A stretch of DNA of 64,000 nucleotides from the NCBI RefSeq assembly GCF_030010555.1, contig NZ_JASCQP010000028.1, positions 124,001 through 188,000 of the forward strand, in the 5' to 3' direction. This DNA comes from Halomonas rhizosphaerae (GTDB taxonomy: Bacteria; Pseudomonadota; Gammaproteobacteria; Pseudomonadales; Halomonadaceae). Made by a program: the position numbers and the translations under genes. How positions within the stretch are numbered: position 1 is the first letter of the stretch; each line of letters starts with the position of its first letter. The notes below the pieces were generated by a model, which saw only the letters and a list, made by a program, of their open reading frames with translations, was not told the origin of the DNA and searched no databases. Shown here piece after piece: positions 23,623 through 32,536 of the stretch.

Positions 23623-24558
23623 TCAATCGCCGAAAGGCAGCCCGAGCAGGGCCTTGAGGTGCGCCTCCGCACAACGGCCCAGGGAGTCCAGGTCATAGCC
23701 GCCTTCCAGTACCGATACCAGCCGGCCATCCGAGTAGAGTGCAGCGATCTCCAGCGCCATGTGGGTGATCCAGTGATAGTCCTCGTCCTCCAGGCAGAGC
23801 TCCGCCATGGGGTCCTCACGGTGAGCGTCGAACCCCGTCGAGAGCAGCACGATCTCCGGCTTGAAGGCATGCAGGGCAGGGAGCCAGTCGTCCTCGATCG
23901 CCTGGCGGAAGGCGGCGCTGTCGGTCCCGGCGGGCAACGGCGTGTTGACCACGTTCTGCCACTCGCTGCGCAGGTAGCGCCAGGGGTAGAAGGGGAACTG
24001 GAAGCTGGTGCAGACCAGCACCTCGGGGTCACCCTTGAAGATGTCGATGGTGCCGTTGCACTGGTGCACGTCGAAATCGAGGATGGCGATCCTGCGAGCC
24101 CCGTACTTGGCCCTGGCATGGGCCGCACCCACCGCCACGTTGTTATAGAAGCAGAAGCCCATGGCATCGGTGGCCTCGGCATGGTGTCCCGGGGGGCGCA
24201 CCGCGCAGAAGACATTGTCGGCCTGGTGGCGAAACACCTGGTCGACGCCTCGCACCACCGCCCCTGCGGCCACCCTTGCCGCCTTGAGGCTGTCCGGGTT
24301 CATCATGGTGTCACTGTCGAGCGTGACGATGCCATGTTCCGGCACACACTTGTCCAGGGCCCGCAGGTGGCGAAGGGGGTGTACCCGGGCGAGCTGTTCC
24401 TCGGTCGCTTCCCGGGCTTCGGACTGCATGGTCTGCTGCAGCACGCCAGACAGCATCAGCCTCGCCCGAATGGCATCGAGCCGCAGCGGGCTCTCGGGAT
24501 GTTCGGGGCCCATATGGTGCAAGTGGCAGTCGGGGTGAGTAATGTAGGCGGTAATCAT
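23623..24558 (-). CDS. Histone deacetylase family protein (acetylpolyamine/lysine deacetylase type)
   Basis: A 311-residue Zn-dependent deacetylase-fold protein. The HDAC signatures are present: HPESPLRLDAI, RPPGHHAEAT (catalytic His125, His126), the zinc ligands Asp163 and His165 in DFDVHQCNGT, Asp244 in STGFDAHREDP, and the C-terminal LEGGYDLDSL. The usual DVHHGNGT reads DVHQCNGT, changing two positions next to the zinc ligand. GGAG lies eight bases before the ATG. It is divergent from a Pat-type acetyltransferase gene, suggesting opposing action on protein or small-molecule acetylation; this is inference. Confidence 0.85.
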   Translation of the reverse strand: MITAYITHPDCHLHHMGPEHPESPLRLDAIRARLMLSGVLQQTMQSEAREATEEQLARVHPLRHLRALDKCVPEHGIVTLDSDTMMNPDSLKAARVAAGAVVRGVDQVFRHQADNVFCAVRPPGHHAEATDAMGFCFYNNVAVGAAHARAKYGARRIAILDFDVHQCNGTIDIFKGDPEVLVCTSFQFPFYPWRYLRSEWQNVVNTPLPAGTDSAAFRQAIEDDWLPALHAFKPEIVLLSTGFDAHREDPMAELCLEDEDYHWITHMALEIAALYSDGRLVSVLEGGYDLDSLGRCAEAHLKALLGLPFGD

Positions 24559-24604
24559 GCACTGGCTCCGAAGTGACTGAGGTCACCTTAATCGTGACGC
24601 CCGC

Positions 24605-24633
24605 TTGCAGGACAGTGTCAATAAGTCTTACAC
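24605..24633 (+). promoter_or_regulatory. Weak candidate promoter of the acetyltransferase gene
   Basis: TTGCAG (24605-24610), a 17-base spacer, then TTACAC (24628-24633), 36 bases before the TTG start. The -10 is poor. Confidence 0.3.
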
Positions 24634-24668
24634 AATGAAGGGCCACCTACCTTCAGGGAGGATTCCGC

Positions 24669-27416
24669 TTGAGTACCCGCTTCCTGCGACACTTCTTCGA
24701 GCCCGCGTCCATCGCGGTGATCGGGGCATCCGAGAAGCCCCACTCCATGGGCGGGCTGGTGATTCGAAACCTCCGGGAAGGCGGCTTTGCCGGCAGCATC
24801 TGGGCAGTCAATCCCAAGGGCTACGACGCGGTCTTCTCGATGCCCTGTGTCAGTCGGGTATCGCAGCTGCCCGAGGTGCCGGACCTGGCGGTGATCTGTT
24901 CACCGGTGGAGACGGTACCGGGCCTGATCGAAAGGCTCGGGCGCTTCGGCGTCAAGGCGGCGCTGGTGCTGTCGGGCGGTGCCCATCTCGACGATGAGCA
25001 TGGCGACAAGGGCTCGATTCGCAGTCGCATGCTCGGCGCCGCCAGGAAATCGGGCATCCGCGTTCTCGGGCCCGAATGCATGGGGCTGATCGTCCCGGGA
25101 CGCAAGCTCAACGCCTCCTATGCCAGCCAGCCGGTGAAGGCCGGTCGCGTGGCCTATCTCGGCCAGTCGGGCATGCTCGGTAATGCCATGATCGACTGGG
25201 CCGCCGGCCGCGGCATCGGCTTCTCACACCTGCTCACGGTGGGGGATAGCGTCGACGTCCTGCTGCCCGATCTGATGGACTACATCAACCAGTTCTCGCC
25301 TGCCCAGGCGATCCTGCTCCACCTCGAGCGCATCATGGATTCTCAGCACTTCATGACCGCGCTGCGCGATGCCTCGCGCAATCGCCTGGTGCTGGCCATC
25401 AAGAGCGGCCGTACCGCGGAGTCCGACATTTCCGGCCTGCCACCGACGCCAGGTGTCGCGAATCGTGACCAGATCTTCGATGCGGCCTTCGCGCGGGCGG
25501 GGGTCGTGAGAGTCGATGATTCCGACGAACTGTTCGATGCCCTGGAGACGCTCTCGCGCATGAAACCCCTCAAAGGGGATCGCCTGGCCATCGTGTCCAA
25601 TGGCCTGGGGCCGGCGATGCTGGCCATCGACAAGCTGATCAACGCCGGGGGCAAGCTGGCACGCTTCAGCGAGGAGACCCGAGAGGCCCTGCGCCGCGGC
25701 TCCTTCGACATGAGCAAGCCCGGCGAGAACCCGGTGGATCTGGGCGGCAATGCCACCCCGGAGCGACTCGTCGAGGCCCTGGAGATCGTGGCGGCCGATC
25801 CCGGGGCGGATGCCGTGCTGGTCGTCCATGCCCCGACCCGCCAGGCCCCCTCGAAGGCCACCGCCCAGGCAATCATCGCCGCACGCAAGCGCTTCCGTCG
25901 CAACCTGCTGACCAGCTGGATGGGGCTGGAGGAGGCACTGTCGGCGCGCCACGAGTGCAATCTGGCCGGCATTCCCACCTACATCTCCCCGGAGAAGGCG
26001 GTGAAGGCCTTCATGCACATGGTCGACTATCAGCGGGTGCAGGCGCTGCTCCAGGAGATTCCCCCGAGCCTGCCCTTCGCCACCACCCCGGAGATCCGGC
26101 GGCGCTGCCGGTCGCTGATCGAGGAGGCCCGCGAGGCGGGACGCGAGTGCCTGTCGCACTCCGAGACCTCCCGGGTGCTGGAAGCCTACGGGCTCCCGGT
26201 GGCGACGAGCCGCTATCCGCAGACTCCCGATGAGGCCGCCGAGGCAGCCACCGCCTTCGAGGGCCCCATGGCCCTCAAGGTGGTCCACGAGGGCAACTGC
26301 CGCCCCTTCCGCTATCGCCAGCACCCGCACAAGATCTCCGCCGGCCTGGTCCAGGACCTGGCGAGTCCTGAGCAGGTCGCCGAGGCCGTGGGTCGCCTGC
26401 ACGACAAGGTGAAGGAGAAGTTTCCGGACTTCGCGATCCGCGAGTACTGCCTGCAGGCCATGCAGCGCGGCAAGCACTCGATGCAGCTGTGCGCCGGCAT
26501 CACCCGGGATCCGATCTTCGGCCCAGTGATCGTGTTCGGCATCGGCGGCTACAAGGTCAATATCCTGGCTGACCGCCAGGTGGCGCTGCCCCCGCTCAAC
26601 ATGAGCCTGGCCGCGGACGTGGTGGGGCGCACCCATGCGGCCCGACTGATCCGCGAACACTCCAGCCATCCCGAGCGTGACCTGGAGCGGCTCTGCGAGC
26701 TGCTGGTCAAGCTGTCACAGATGGCCAGCGACCTGCCTCAGCTGCGCGGCCTGGAGCTCAACCCGCTGCTGCTCAACCGCGATGGCGTGGTGGCGGTGGA
26801 CTTCGCCATGGACCTCGGCCCCCCCGCGCGCTTCGCGATCATGCCCTATCCCGAGGAGCTGCGGGAGTGGGTGACGCTCAAGAACGGCTGGCAGGTCGAG
26901 GTTCGCCCGATCCGGGCCGAGGATGCGCCGCTGATCACCCGTTTCCACGAGCAGCTCTCCGAGGAGAGCATTCGCTTTCGCTATTTCCACAACAAGGCCG
27001 ACCTGACCCAGCGCGACCTGTCGAATCTCTCGCACATCAATTACGACCGGCAGATGGCCTTCATCGCCGAGCACCTTCGCGATGACGGCAGCAAGGAGAT
27101 GCTCGGGGTGGTCCGCGTCTGGAACGACCCGGACAATATCCGCACCGAGTTCTCTGTCATCATCCGTGACGACCTTCAAGGGCTGGGCATCGGTAGCCTG
27201 CTGATGAAGAAGATGATCAGCTATTGCAGGAGCGTGGGCACCCTGGAGATGATCGGCAAGATCATGGTCGACAACCACCCGATGCGGGCGCTGATGAAGC
27301 ACCTGGGTTTCAAGCAGCGCTACAACATGGAGGAGCAGGTGGTGGATGCAGTACTGCGGCTCAACGAGCCGGAAAGCGACTGGCAGAGGCACCGCCTCGA
27401 GAGCCTGCCGGACTGA
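24669..27416 (+). CDS. pat: Protein lysine acetyltransferase, Pat/YfiQ type (acyl-CoA synthetase-like plus GNAT)
   Basis: A 915-residue fusion. Residues ~1-480 are NDP-forming acyl-CoA synthetase-like: a CoA-binding Rossmann fold (FFEPASIAVIGASEKPHSMGG) and ligase-CoA regions. An ATP-grasp domain spans about 490-715, and a GNAT domain about 735-895 with the acetyl-CoA loop DLQGLGIGSLLMKK near residue 838. In enterobacteria this architecture is Pat/YfiQ, which acetylates lysines of acyl-CoA synthetases and other enzymes. The start is TTG at 24669, supported by GGGAGGA seven bases upstream. It is divergent from the deacetylase-family gene. A real acetyl-CoA synthetase activity is less likely. 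Confidence 0.88.
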   Translation: MSTRFLRHFFEPASIAVIGASEKPHSMGGLVIRNLREGGFAGSIWAVNPKGYDAVFSMPCVSRVSQLPEVPDLAVICSPVETVPGLIERLGRFGVKAALVLSGGAHLDDEHGDKGSIRSRMLGAARKSGIRVLGPECMGLIVPGRKLNASYASQPVKAGRVAYLGQSGMLGNAMIDWAAGRGIGFSHLLTVGDSVDVLLPDLMDYINQFSPAQAILLHLERIMDSQHFMTALRDASRNRLVLAIKSGRTAESDISGLPPTPGVANRDQIFDAAFARAGVVRVDDSDELFDALETLSRMKPLKGDRLAIVSNGLGPAMLAIDKLINAGGKLARFSEETREALRRGSFDMSKPGENPVDLGGNATPERLVEALEIVAADPGADAVLVVHAPTRQAPSKATAQAIIAARKRFRRNLLTSWMGLEEALSARHECNLAGIPTYISPEKAVKAFMHMVDYQRVQALLQEIPPSLPFATTPEIRRRCRSLIEEAREAGRECLSHSETSRVLEAYGLPVATSRYPQTPDEAAEAATAFEGPMALKVVHEGNCRPFRYRQHPHKISAGLVQDLASPEQVAEAVGRLHDKVKEKFPDFAIREYCLQAMQRGKHSMQLCAGITRDPIFGPVIVFGIGGYKVNILADRQVALPPLNMSLAADVVGRTHAARLIREHSSHPERDLERLCELLVKLSQMASDLPQLRGLELNPLLLNRDGVVAVDFAMDLGPPARFAIMPYPEELREWVTLKNGWQVEVRPIRAEDAPLITRFHEQLSEESIRFRYFHNKADLTQRDLSNLSHINYDRQMAFIAEHLRDDGSKEMLGVVRVWNDPDNIRTEFSVIIRDDLQGLGIGSLLMKKMISYCRSVGTLEMIGKIMVDNHPMRALMKHLGFKQRYNMEEQVVDAVLRLNEPESDWQRHRLESLPD

Positions 27417-27436
27417 GCCGGGCGCCGGGAAGGACG

Positions 27437-27463
27437 ACGGTCCCCGCCGAGTGGGGGGACCGT
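27437..27463. terminator. Hairpin between convergent pat and pdxH
   Basis: ACGGTCCCC (27437-27445) pairs with GGGGACCGT (27455-27463). No T-run follows on either strand, so termination is tentative. Confidence 0.4.
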
Positions 27464-27487
27464 GCAATCGGGATAATGGGCGGCGGC

Positions 27488-28129
27488 TCAGGGCGCCAGG
27501 CGGAAGCGGTGCCAGCTGCCGTCTCGCCGCTCGTAGCGGATGCGGTCGTGGAGTCGGCTCGGCTGGCCCTGCCAGAACTCGAGCATGTCGGGGATCACCC
27601 GGTAGCCACCCCAGTGGATGGGACGGGGAATCTCCTGCCCCTCGTAGGCGCGCTCGAAGCGGAGTTCGCGCTCCGCGAGCCAGGTGCGATCCGGGATCAC
27701 CACGCTCTGGGTGGCCACCCAGGCGCCCAGCTGGCTGCCACGAGGGCGCGAGGCGAAGTAGGCATCCGACTCCTCTGGGGCGACCTGCTCCACACGCCCC
27801 TCGACCCGTACCTGGCGGGAGAGCGCGGGCCACCAGAAGACCAGGGCCGCGTGGGGCACGTTGGTCAGTTCACTGCCCTTGTGGCTGTGGTAGTTGGTGT
27901 AGAAGACCAGCCCCTGGTCGTCGATGCCCTTGAGCAGCACGATGCGGGCATGGGGGCGGCCCTGGCTGTCGGCGGTGGCCAGGGTCATGGCATTGCCGTC
28001 GTCCCCCTCGGCCTCCAGCGCCAGAGTCAGCCACTCGTCGAACAGCACCATGGGCTCATCGGGGGTAGCGGACTCGTCGAGCTGGCCGCCTTCATAGTCG
28101 CGCCGTATATCGGCAATCTTGCGTGTCAT
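27488..28129 (-). CDS. pdxH: Pyridoxamine 5'-phosphate oxidase
   Basis: A 213-residue FMN flavoprotein oxidising PNP or PMP to pyridoxal 5'-phosphate, the last step of vitamin B6 synthesis and salvage. Family motifs: MTRKIADIRRDYEGGQL, GRPHARIVLLKGID, FYTNYHSHKGSEL, SRPRGSQLGAWVATQS, and the C-terminal RLHDRIRY and WHRFRLAP. GAGGAGAAGG precedes the ATG. It is the last gene of the minus-strand run that begins near 31.2 kb, though a 93-base gap to azlD may hold its own promoter. Confidence 0.93.
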   Translation of the reverse strand: MTRKIADIRRDYEGGQLDESATPDEPMVLFDEWLTLALEAEGDDGNAMTLATADSQGRPHARIVLLKGIDDQGLVFYTNYHSHKGSELTNVPHAALVFWWPALSRQVRVEGRVEQVAPEESDAYFASRPRGSQLGAWVATQSVVIPDRTWLAERELRFERAYEGQEIPRPIHWGGYRVIPDMLEFWQGQPSRLHDRIRYERRDGSWHRFRLAP

Positions 28130-28222
28130 GACCTTCTCCTCGGATTTTGTGCCATGGTCGCCGCTCGCCGGGTCGAGCTCAATACCCCGTGCGAGCCGGG
28201 CGGTAGATATTTTCGGCTAAGC

Positions 28223-28570
28223 TTATGGTGCCCACCCCAGCTGCACCATCGCCATGTAGGCGCCGGTGCCACCGATGATCGACAGCAGAGCGTTGCGCTG
28301 CCACAGGTGCAGGCCGACCACCGCCAGCGAGGCGAGGATCATCGGCCAGCCATCGGCCGCGGCATTGAGGTGGCCGTCGACCAACGGACGGAAGTCACGC
28401 AGGGCGTAGAGCACCAGGATCATCATCACCGCCGGTGGCAGATAACGCCCCAGGTGCAGGATCAGCGGGTGCTCCGCCTGGCGCGCCAGCGCCACGAAGG
28501 GCAGCACCCGAGTGGCGAAGGTCGCCACGGCACAGACCATGATGAAACCCAGCAGGTCAAGGTTGTTCAT
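28223..28570 (-). CDS. azlD: AzlD family small membrane subunit of branched-chain amino acid exporter
   Basis: A 115-residue protein with four hydrophobic segments, matching AzlD. AzlC and AzlD form an inner-membrane exporter for branched-chain amino acids (BrnFE in Corynebacterium). Family signature: FATRVLPFVAL near residue 22 and YLPPAVMMILVLYALRD. The ATG overlaps the azlC stop (ATGA). Confidence 0.85.
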   Translation of the reverse strand: MNNLDLLGFIMVCAVATFATRVLPFVALARQAEHPLILHLGRYLPPAVMMILVLYALRDFRPLVDGHLNAAADGWPMILASLAVVGLHLWQRNALLSIIGGTGAYMAMVQLGWAP

Positions 28571-29268
28571 GCTGAGCCTCCAGGCTGTCGGTCCTGCCGA
28601 CGGCGGTAGTCGGCCAGCAGCACCAGGCTCGCCGTCCCGATGGCCCCCAGCAGCAGATGGCGCTCCGGTAGCAGCAGCATGGCCCCGAGACCGGTGGCCA
28701 GGGCGATGGTGAAGGGCAGCCACTGGCGCAGTCGCCGGGCCTGCTCCAGGGTCAGGACGATGAACAACGCCGTCAGGGCGAACTCGATGCCGCGGCTGTC
28801 GAATGTCAGGGTCGTGCCGATCAGCACCCCCGCCATCGAGCCCAGCACCCACCAGAGCTGATTGAGCAGGCTGACGCGAAAGGCCTGGGCATGGTCCAGG
28901 CCGGCATCACCGGCGTGAGTGGTCAGCAGCGAATAGGTCTCGTCGGTAAGCGCGAAGACCAGGTACGGCTTGCGCCAGCCGGCATCCTGGAAGCGGCGCA
29001 GCAGGGACAGGCCATAGAAGAGATGGCGGGAGTTCAGCATCAGGGTGGCCACCGCCACCTCCACCAGGCCCGCCCCGGCGGCGAGCAGCGCGACGGCCAG
29101 GAACTGCCCGGCCCCGGCATAGATGAGCAGCGACATCAGCATCGCCCCCCAGGCCGGGACGCCCACCTCGATGGCGAGGATGCCAAAGGCCGCCCCCAGC
29201 GGCAGGTAGCCGAACATGACCGGCAGGGTGGTGACACCGGCTTCCTGCCAGGCGTGACGCTTGAGCAC
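28567..29268 (-). CDS. azlC: AzlC family large membrane subunit of branched-chain amino acid exporter
   Basis: A 233-residue membrane protein with about six to seven helices. AzlC signatures: LPVMFGYLPLGAAFGILA, SLLIYAGAGQFLAVALL, MLNSRHLFYGLSLL and FALTDETYSLL. The start is GTG at 29268, chosen because GGGAGGT lies six bases upstream; the open frame runs further but into sequence unlike the family. Translationally coupled to azlD. Confidence 0.87.
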   Translation of the reverse strand: MLKRHAWQEAGVTTLPVMFGYLPLGAAFGILAIEVGVPAWGAMLMSLLIYAGAGQFLAVALLAAGAGLVEVAVATLMLNSRHLFYGLSLLRRFQDAGWRKPYLVFALTDETYSLLTTHAGDAGLDHAQAFRVSLLNQLWWVLGSMAGVLIGTTLTFDSRGIEFALTALFIVLTLEQARRLRQWLPFTIALATGLGAMLLLPERHLLLGAIGTASLVLLADYRRRQDRQPGGSA

Positions 29269-29311
29269 CGTGGACCTCCCTGTCCCCCTGGGCGATAACG
29301 GTGACACTCCG

Positions 29312-30718
<1,407 letters not shown>

Positions 30719-30787
30719 GGAAGCTCCTCGGACCCGAGATAGGTGGCGGTCATTGTATCAGCGGGGTACGGCAGGACCACCCCGGCG

Positions 30788-31231
30788 TCACTCCGCCGTT
30801 CCCTCGTCGCCCTCGGTCGGCAGCCGCCGGTAGACCCAGGCCTTCCGCCCATCGACAAGCGTCTGGCGCACCCGTTCGTAGCGGATGCCGAGGCGCTCGT
30901 AGCGATCGAGCCGCGCGAGTTCCTCGGCCTCGACGCGCAGCAGCAGCCCCTCGACCCGTGCGCCGGGGGACGGCGACAGGTCGAGCCCCGTGCGCTCGAA
31001 GCCCGTCAGCACGGCGGGCTCGGGGTCGCCGACACGCCCGTAGACCAGCCAGCGGACCGGCGCGTGAGTGAGGGTGCCATAGACGAAGACCCGATGGGCC
31101 CCCTCCTGGACGGGGGGCAGGTGGTCGGGGCGGTCGTAGGTCCAGGGACTGAGCAGGGACAGCCACAGCCAGCCGGCCAGGGCCAACGGCCCGACGAGGG
31201 CCAGGGCCCCCAGCCACTTGAGGGATCGCAT
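30788..31231 (-). CDS. Gamma-glutamylcyclotransferase-like (GGCT/AIG2) protein, membrane anchored
   Basis: A 147-residue protein. A single N-terminal hydrophobic segment (LGALALVGPLALAGWLWLSLL) is followed by a GGCT-like domain: VFVYGTLTHAPVRWLVYGR, then VEGLLLRVEAEELARLDRYERLG and RQTLVDGRKAWVY. The family opens gamma-glutamyl amides into 5-oxoproline, but membrane anchoring makes the substrate uncertain. AAGGATG precedes the start. It is the first minus-strand gene of the series down to pdxH and divergent from smrA. Confidence 0.75.
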   Translation of the reverse strand: MRSLKWLGALALVGPLALAGWLWLSLLSPWTYDRPDHLPPVQEGAHRVFVYGTLTHAPVRWLVYGRVGDPEPAVLTGFERTGLDLSPSPGARVEGLLLRVEAEELARLDRYERLGIRYERVRQTLVDGRKAWVYRRLPTEGDEGTAE

Positions 31232-31346
31232 GGGGCATCCTTGTCATGGGGCAGAGAGTCATCCTGCCATGATCGGGCCGGCGACTTAAGCCGCCGGAGC
31301 GGCTCTGCTAGGATGGCATTTCCCCATGACGTCCAGGAGGTGCCCA

Positions 31347-31940
31347 ATGAGCCAAGCGAATCGCGACGACGTGGACTTCCGGGCACTGATGGAGGATGTG
31401 CGTCCCCTGCGCAGCGCCACCAACCGCGCCGATCCCGGGCGAGCACGCCGCGCGCCCAGCGAGGCCCAGCTGGCCAGGCGCGAGAGTGCCGCGGCCGAGA
31501 CGGCGGGCCGCGACTTTCTCTCCGACGACTTCGTCGACCTGGTGCCGCCCTTCGACCCCTTGTCCTTCCAGCGGGACGGCATCCAGCAGGCGGTGGTCGA
31601 CCGCCTGCGCCACGGCGGCTACCCGGTGCAGGCCAGCCTGAACCTGCTGCGTCGGCCCCTGGAGGAGTGCCGGCGCCTGCTGCCGCCCTTCATCCGCGAG
31701 GCCTACGCCCACGACCTGCGCTCGGTATTGATCGTCCACGGCAGGGGGCGCGAGATCGACAGCCCGCCCAATGTGCTGCGTTCCTACCTGGCGAAGTGGC
31801 TCGGCGCCTTCGACGAGGTGCAGGCCTATGTCTCGGCGGGCCAGGCAGACGGCGGCCTGGGCGCGACCTGGGTGATGCTGCGCAAGAGCGAGCGGGCAAG
31901 ATCGGCGAACCGGGAGCGACAGCAGAAGCGACGCGGCTGA
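31347..31940 (+). CDS. smrA: Smr-domain DNA endonuclease SmrA
   Basis: A 197-residue protein with a C-terminal Smr domain related to the MutS2 tail. Signatures: FRALMEDVRPL at the N-terminus, PFDPLSFQRDGIQQAVVDRLRHGGYPVQASLNL, and the HGRG motif in LRSVLIVHGRGREI. E. coli SmrA has DNA-binding and nicking activity. The start at 31347 follows AGGAGGT by five bases; an upstream in-frame ATG lacks this. Single gene. Confidence 0.87.
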   Translation: MSQANRDDVDFRALMEDVRPLRSATNRADPGRARRAPSEAQLARRESAAAETAGRDFLSDDFVDLVPPFDPLSFQRDGIQQAVVDRLRHGGYPVQASLNLLRRPLEECRRLLPPFIREAYAHDLRSVLIVHGRGREIDSPPNVLRSYLAKWLGAFDEVQAYVSAGQADGGLGATWVMLRKSERARSANRERQQKRRG

Positions 31941-31950
31941 GGCGCGCGGG

Positions 31951-31984
31951 AAAACGACGCTGCCGACCCGAGGGCCGGCAGCGT
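31951..31984. terminator. Bidirectional terminator between smrA and the cysI-DUF934 operon
   Basis: ACGCTGCCG (31957-31965) pairs with CGGCAGCGT (31976-31984). On the minus strand the stem is followed by CGTTTTCCC, giving a U-tract for the DUF934 transcript. Confidence 0.7.
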
Positions 31985-32005
31985 GCCCTGCATAGGCAAG
32001 GGGCG

Positions 32006-32536
32006 TCAGGCCAGGGCGGGTTGCGCGCGCCGCTGCGCGAGTTCGCGCAGGCGACGACGGAACAGTGGTTCGGGGTTGTCGGTGCCCGGCTGGTAGCCGC
32101 GACTGAAGGTATCCAGGGCGCGGAGGGCATCCTCGACGACCTGGTCCTCGCGCAGCGAGAAGGCATCGAAGCCGCAGCGGGACATGTAGAACAGCTGGTC
32201 GATCAGCACATCACCCAGGGCGCGGATCTGGCCCCGATAGCCGTGCCGCTCGCGCAGCAGCCGGGCGAGGCTGTAGCCCCGGCCATCGGTGAACTTCGGG
32301 AAGTCGATGCCGATCAGCGGGGCCGCCATCAGCTCTTCGGCGAGCGCCGGCGTGAGCTCGGTGTCGCTGGGCAGCAAGGGGGCCAGGTCGTCGCGACGGC
32401 CTGCGGCCTGCCATACCTCCAGGTGAACCAGGGCGCGACCCTGCGCCGGGGCAGTCTCCTCGTCGTGGCGAGCCCAGTTATCCTCGACAAGGCGGCGATT
32501 GACGATCAGCGGGCGGGTGACGGTCTGCTCAGGCAT
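32006..32536 (-). CDS. DUF934 family protein, sulfite-reductase associated
   Basis: A 176-residue protein of DUF934, regularly encoded just after cysI in proteobacteria. Signatures: GIDFPKFTDGRGYSLARLLRERHGYRGQIRALGDVLIDQLFYMSRCGFDAF (residues ~97-147). It probably supports sulfite reduction, possibly by delivering electrons, but biochemistry is not established. The start at 32536 overlaps the cysI end by eight bases. Confidence 0.83.
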   Translation of the reverse strand: MPEQTVTRPLIVNRRLVEDNWARHDEETAPAQGRALVHLEVWQAAGRRDDLAPLLPSDTELTPALAEELMAAPLIGIDFPKFTDGRGYSLARLLRERHGYRGQIRALGDVLIDQLFYMSRCGFDAFSLREDQVVEDALRALDTFSRGYQPGTDNPEPLFRRRLRELAQRRAQPALA

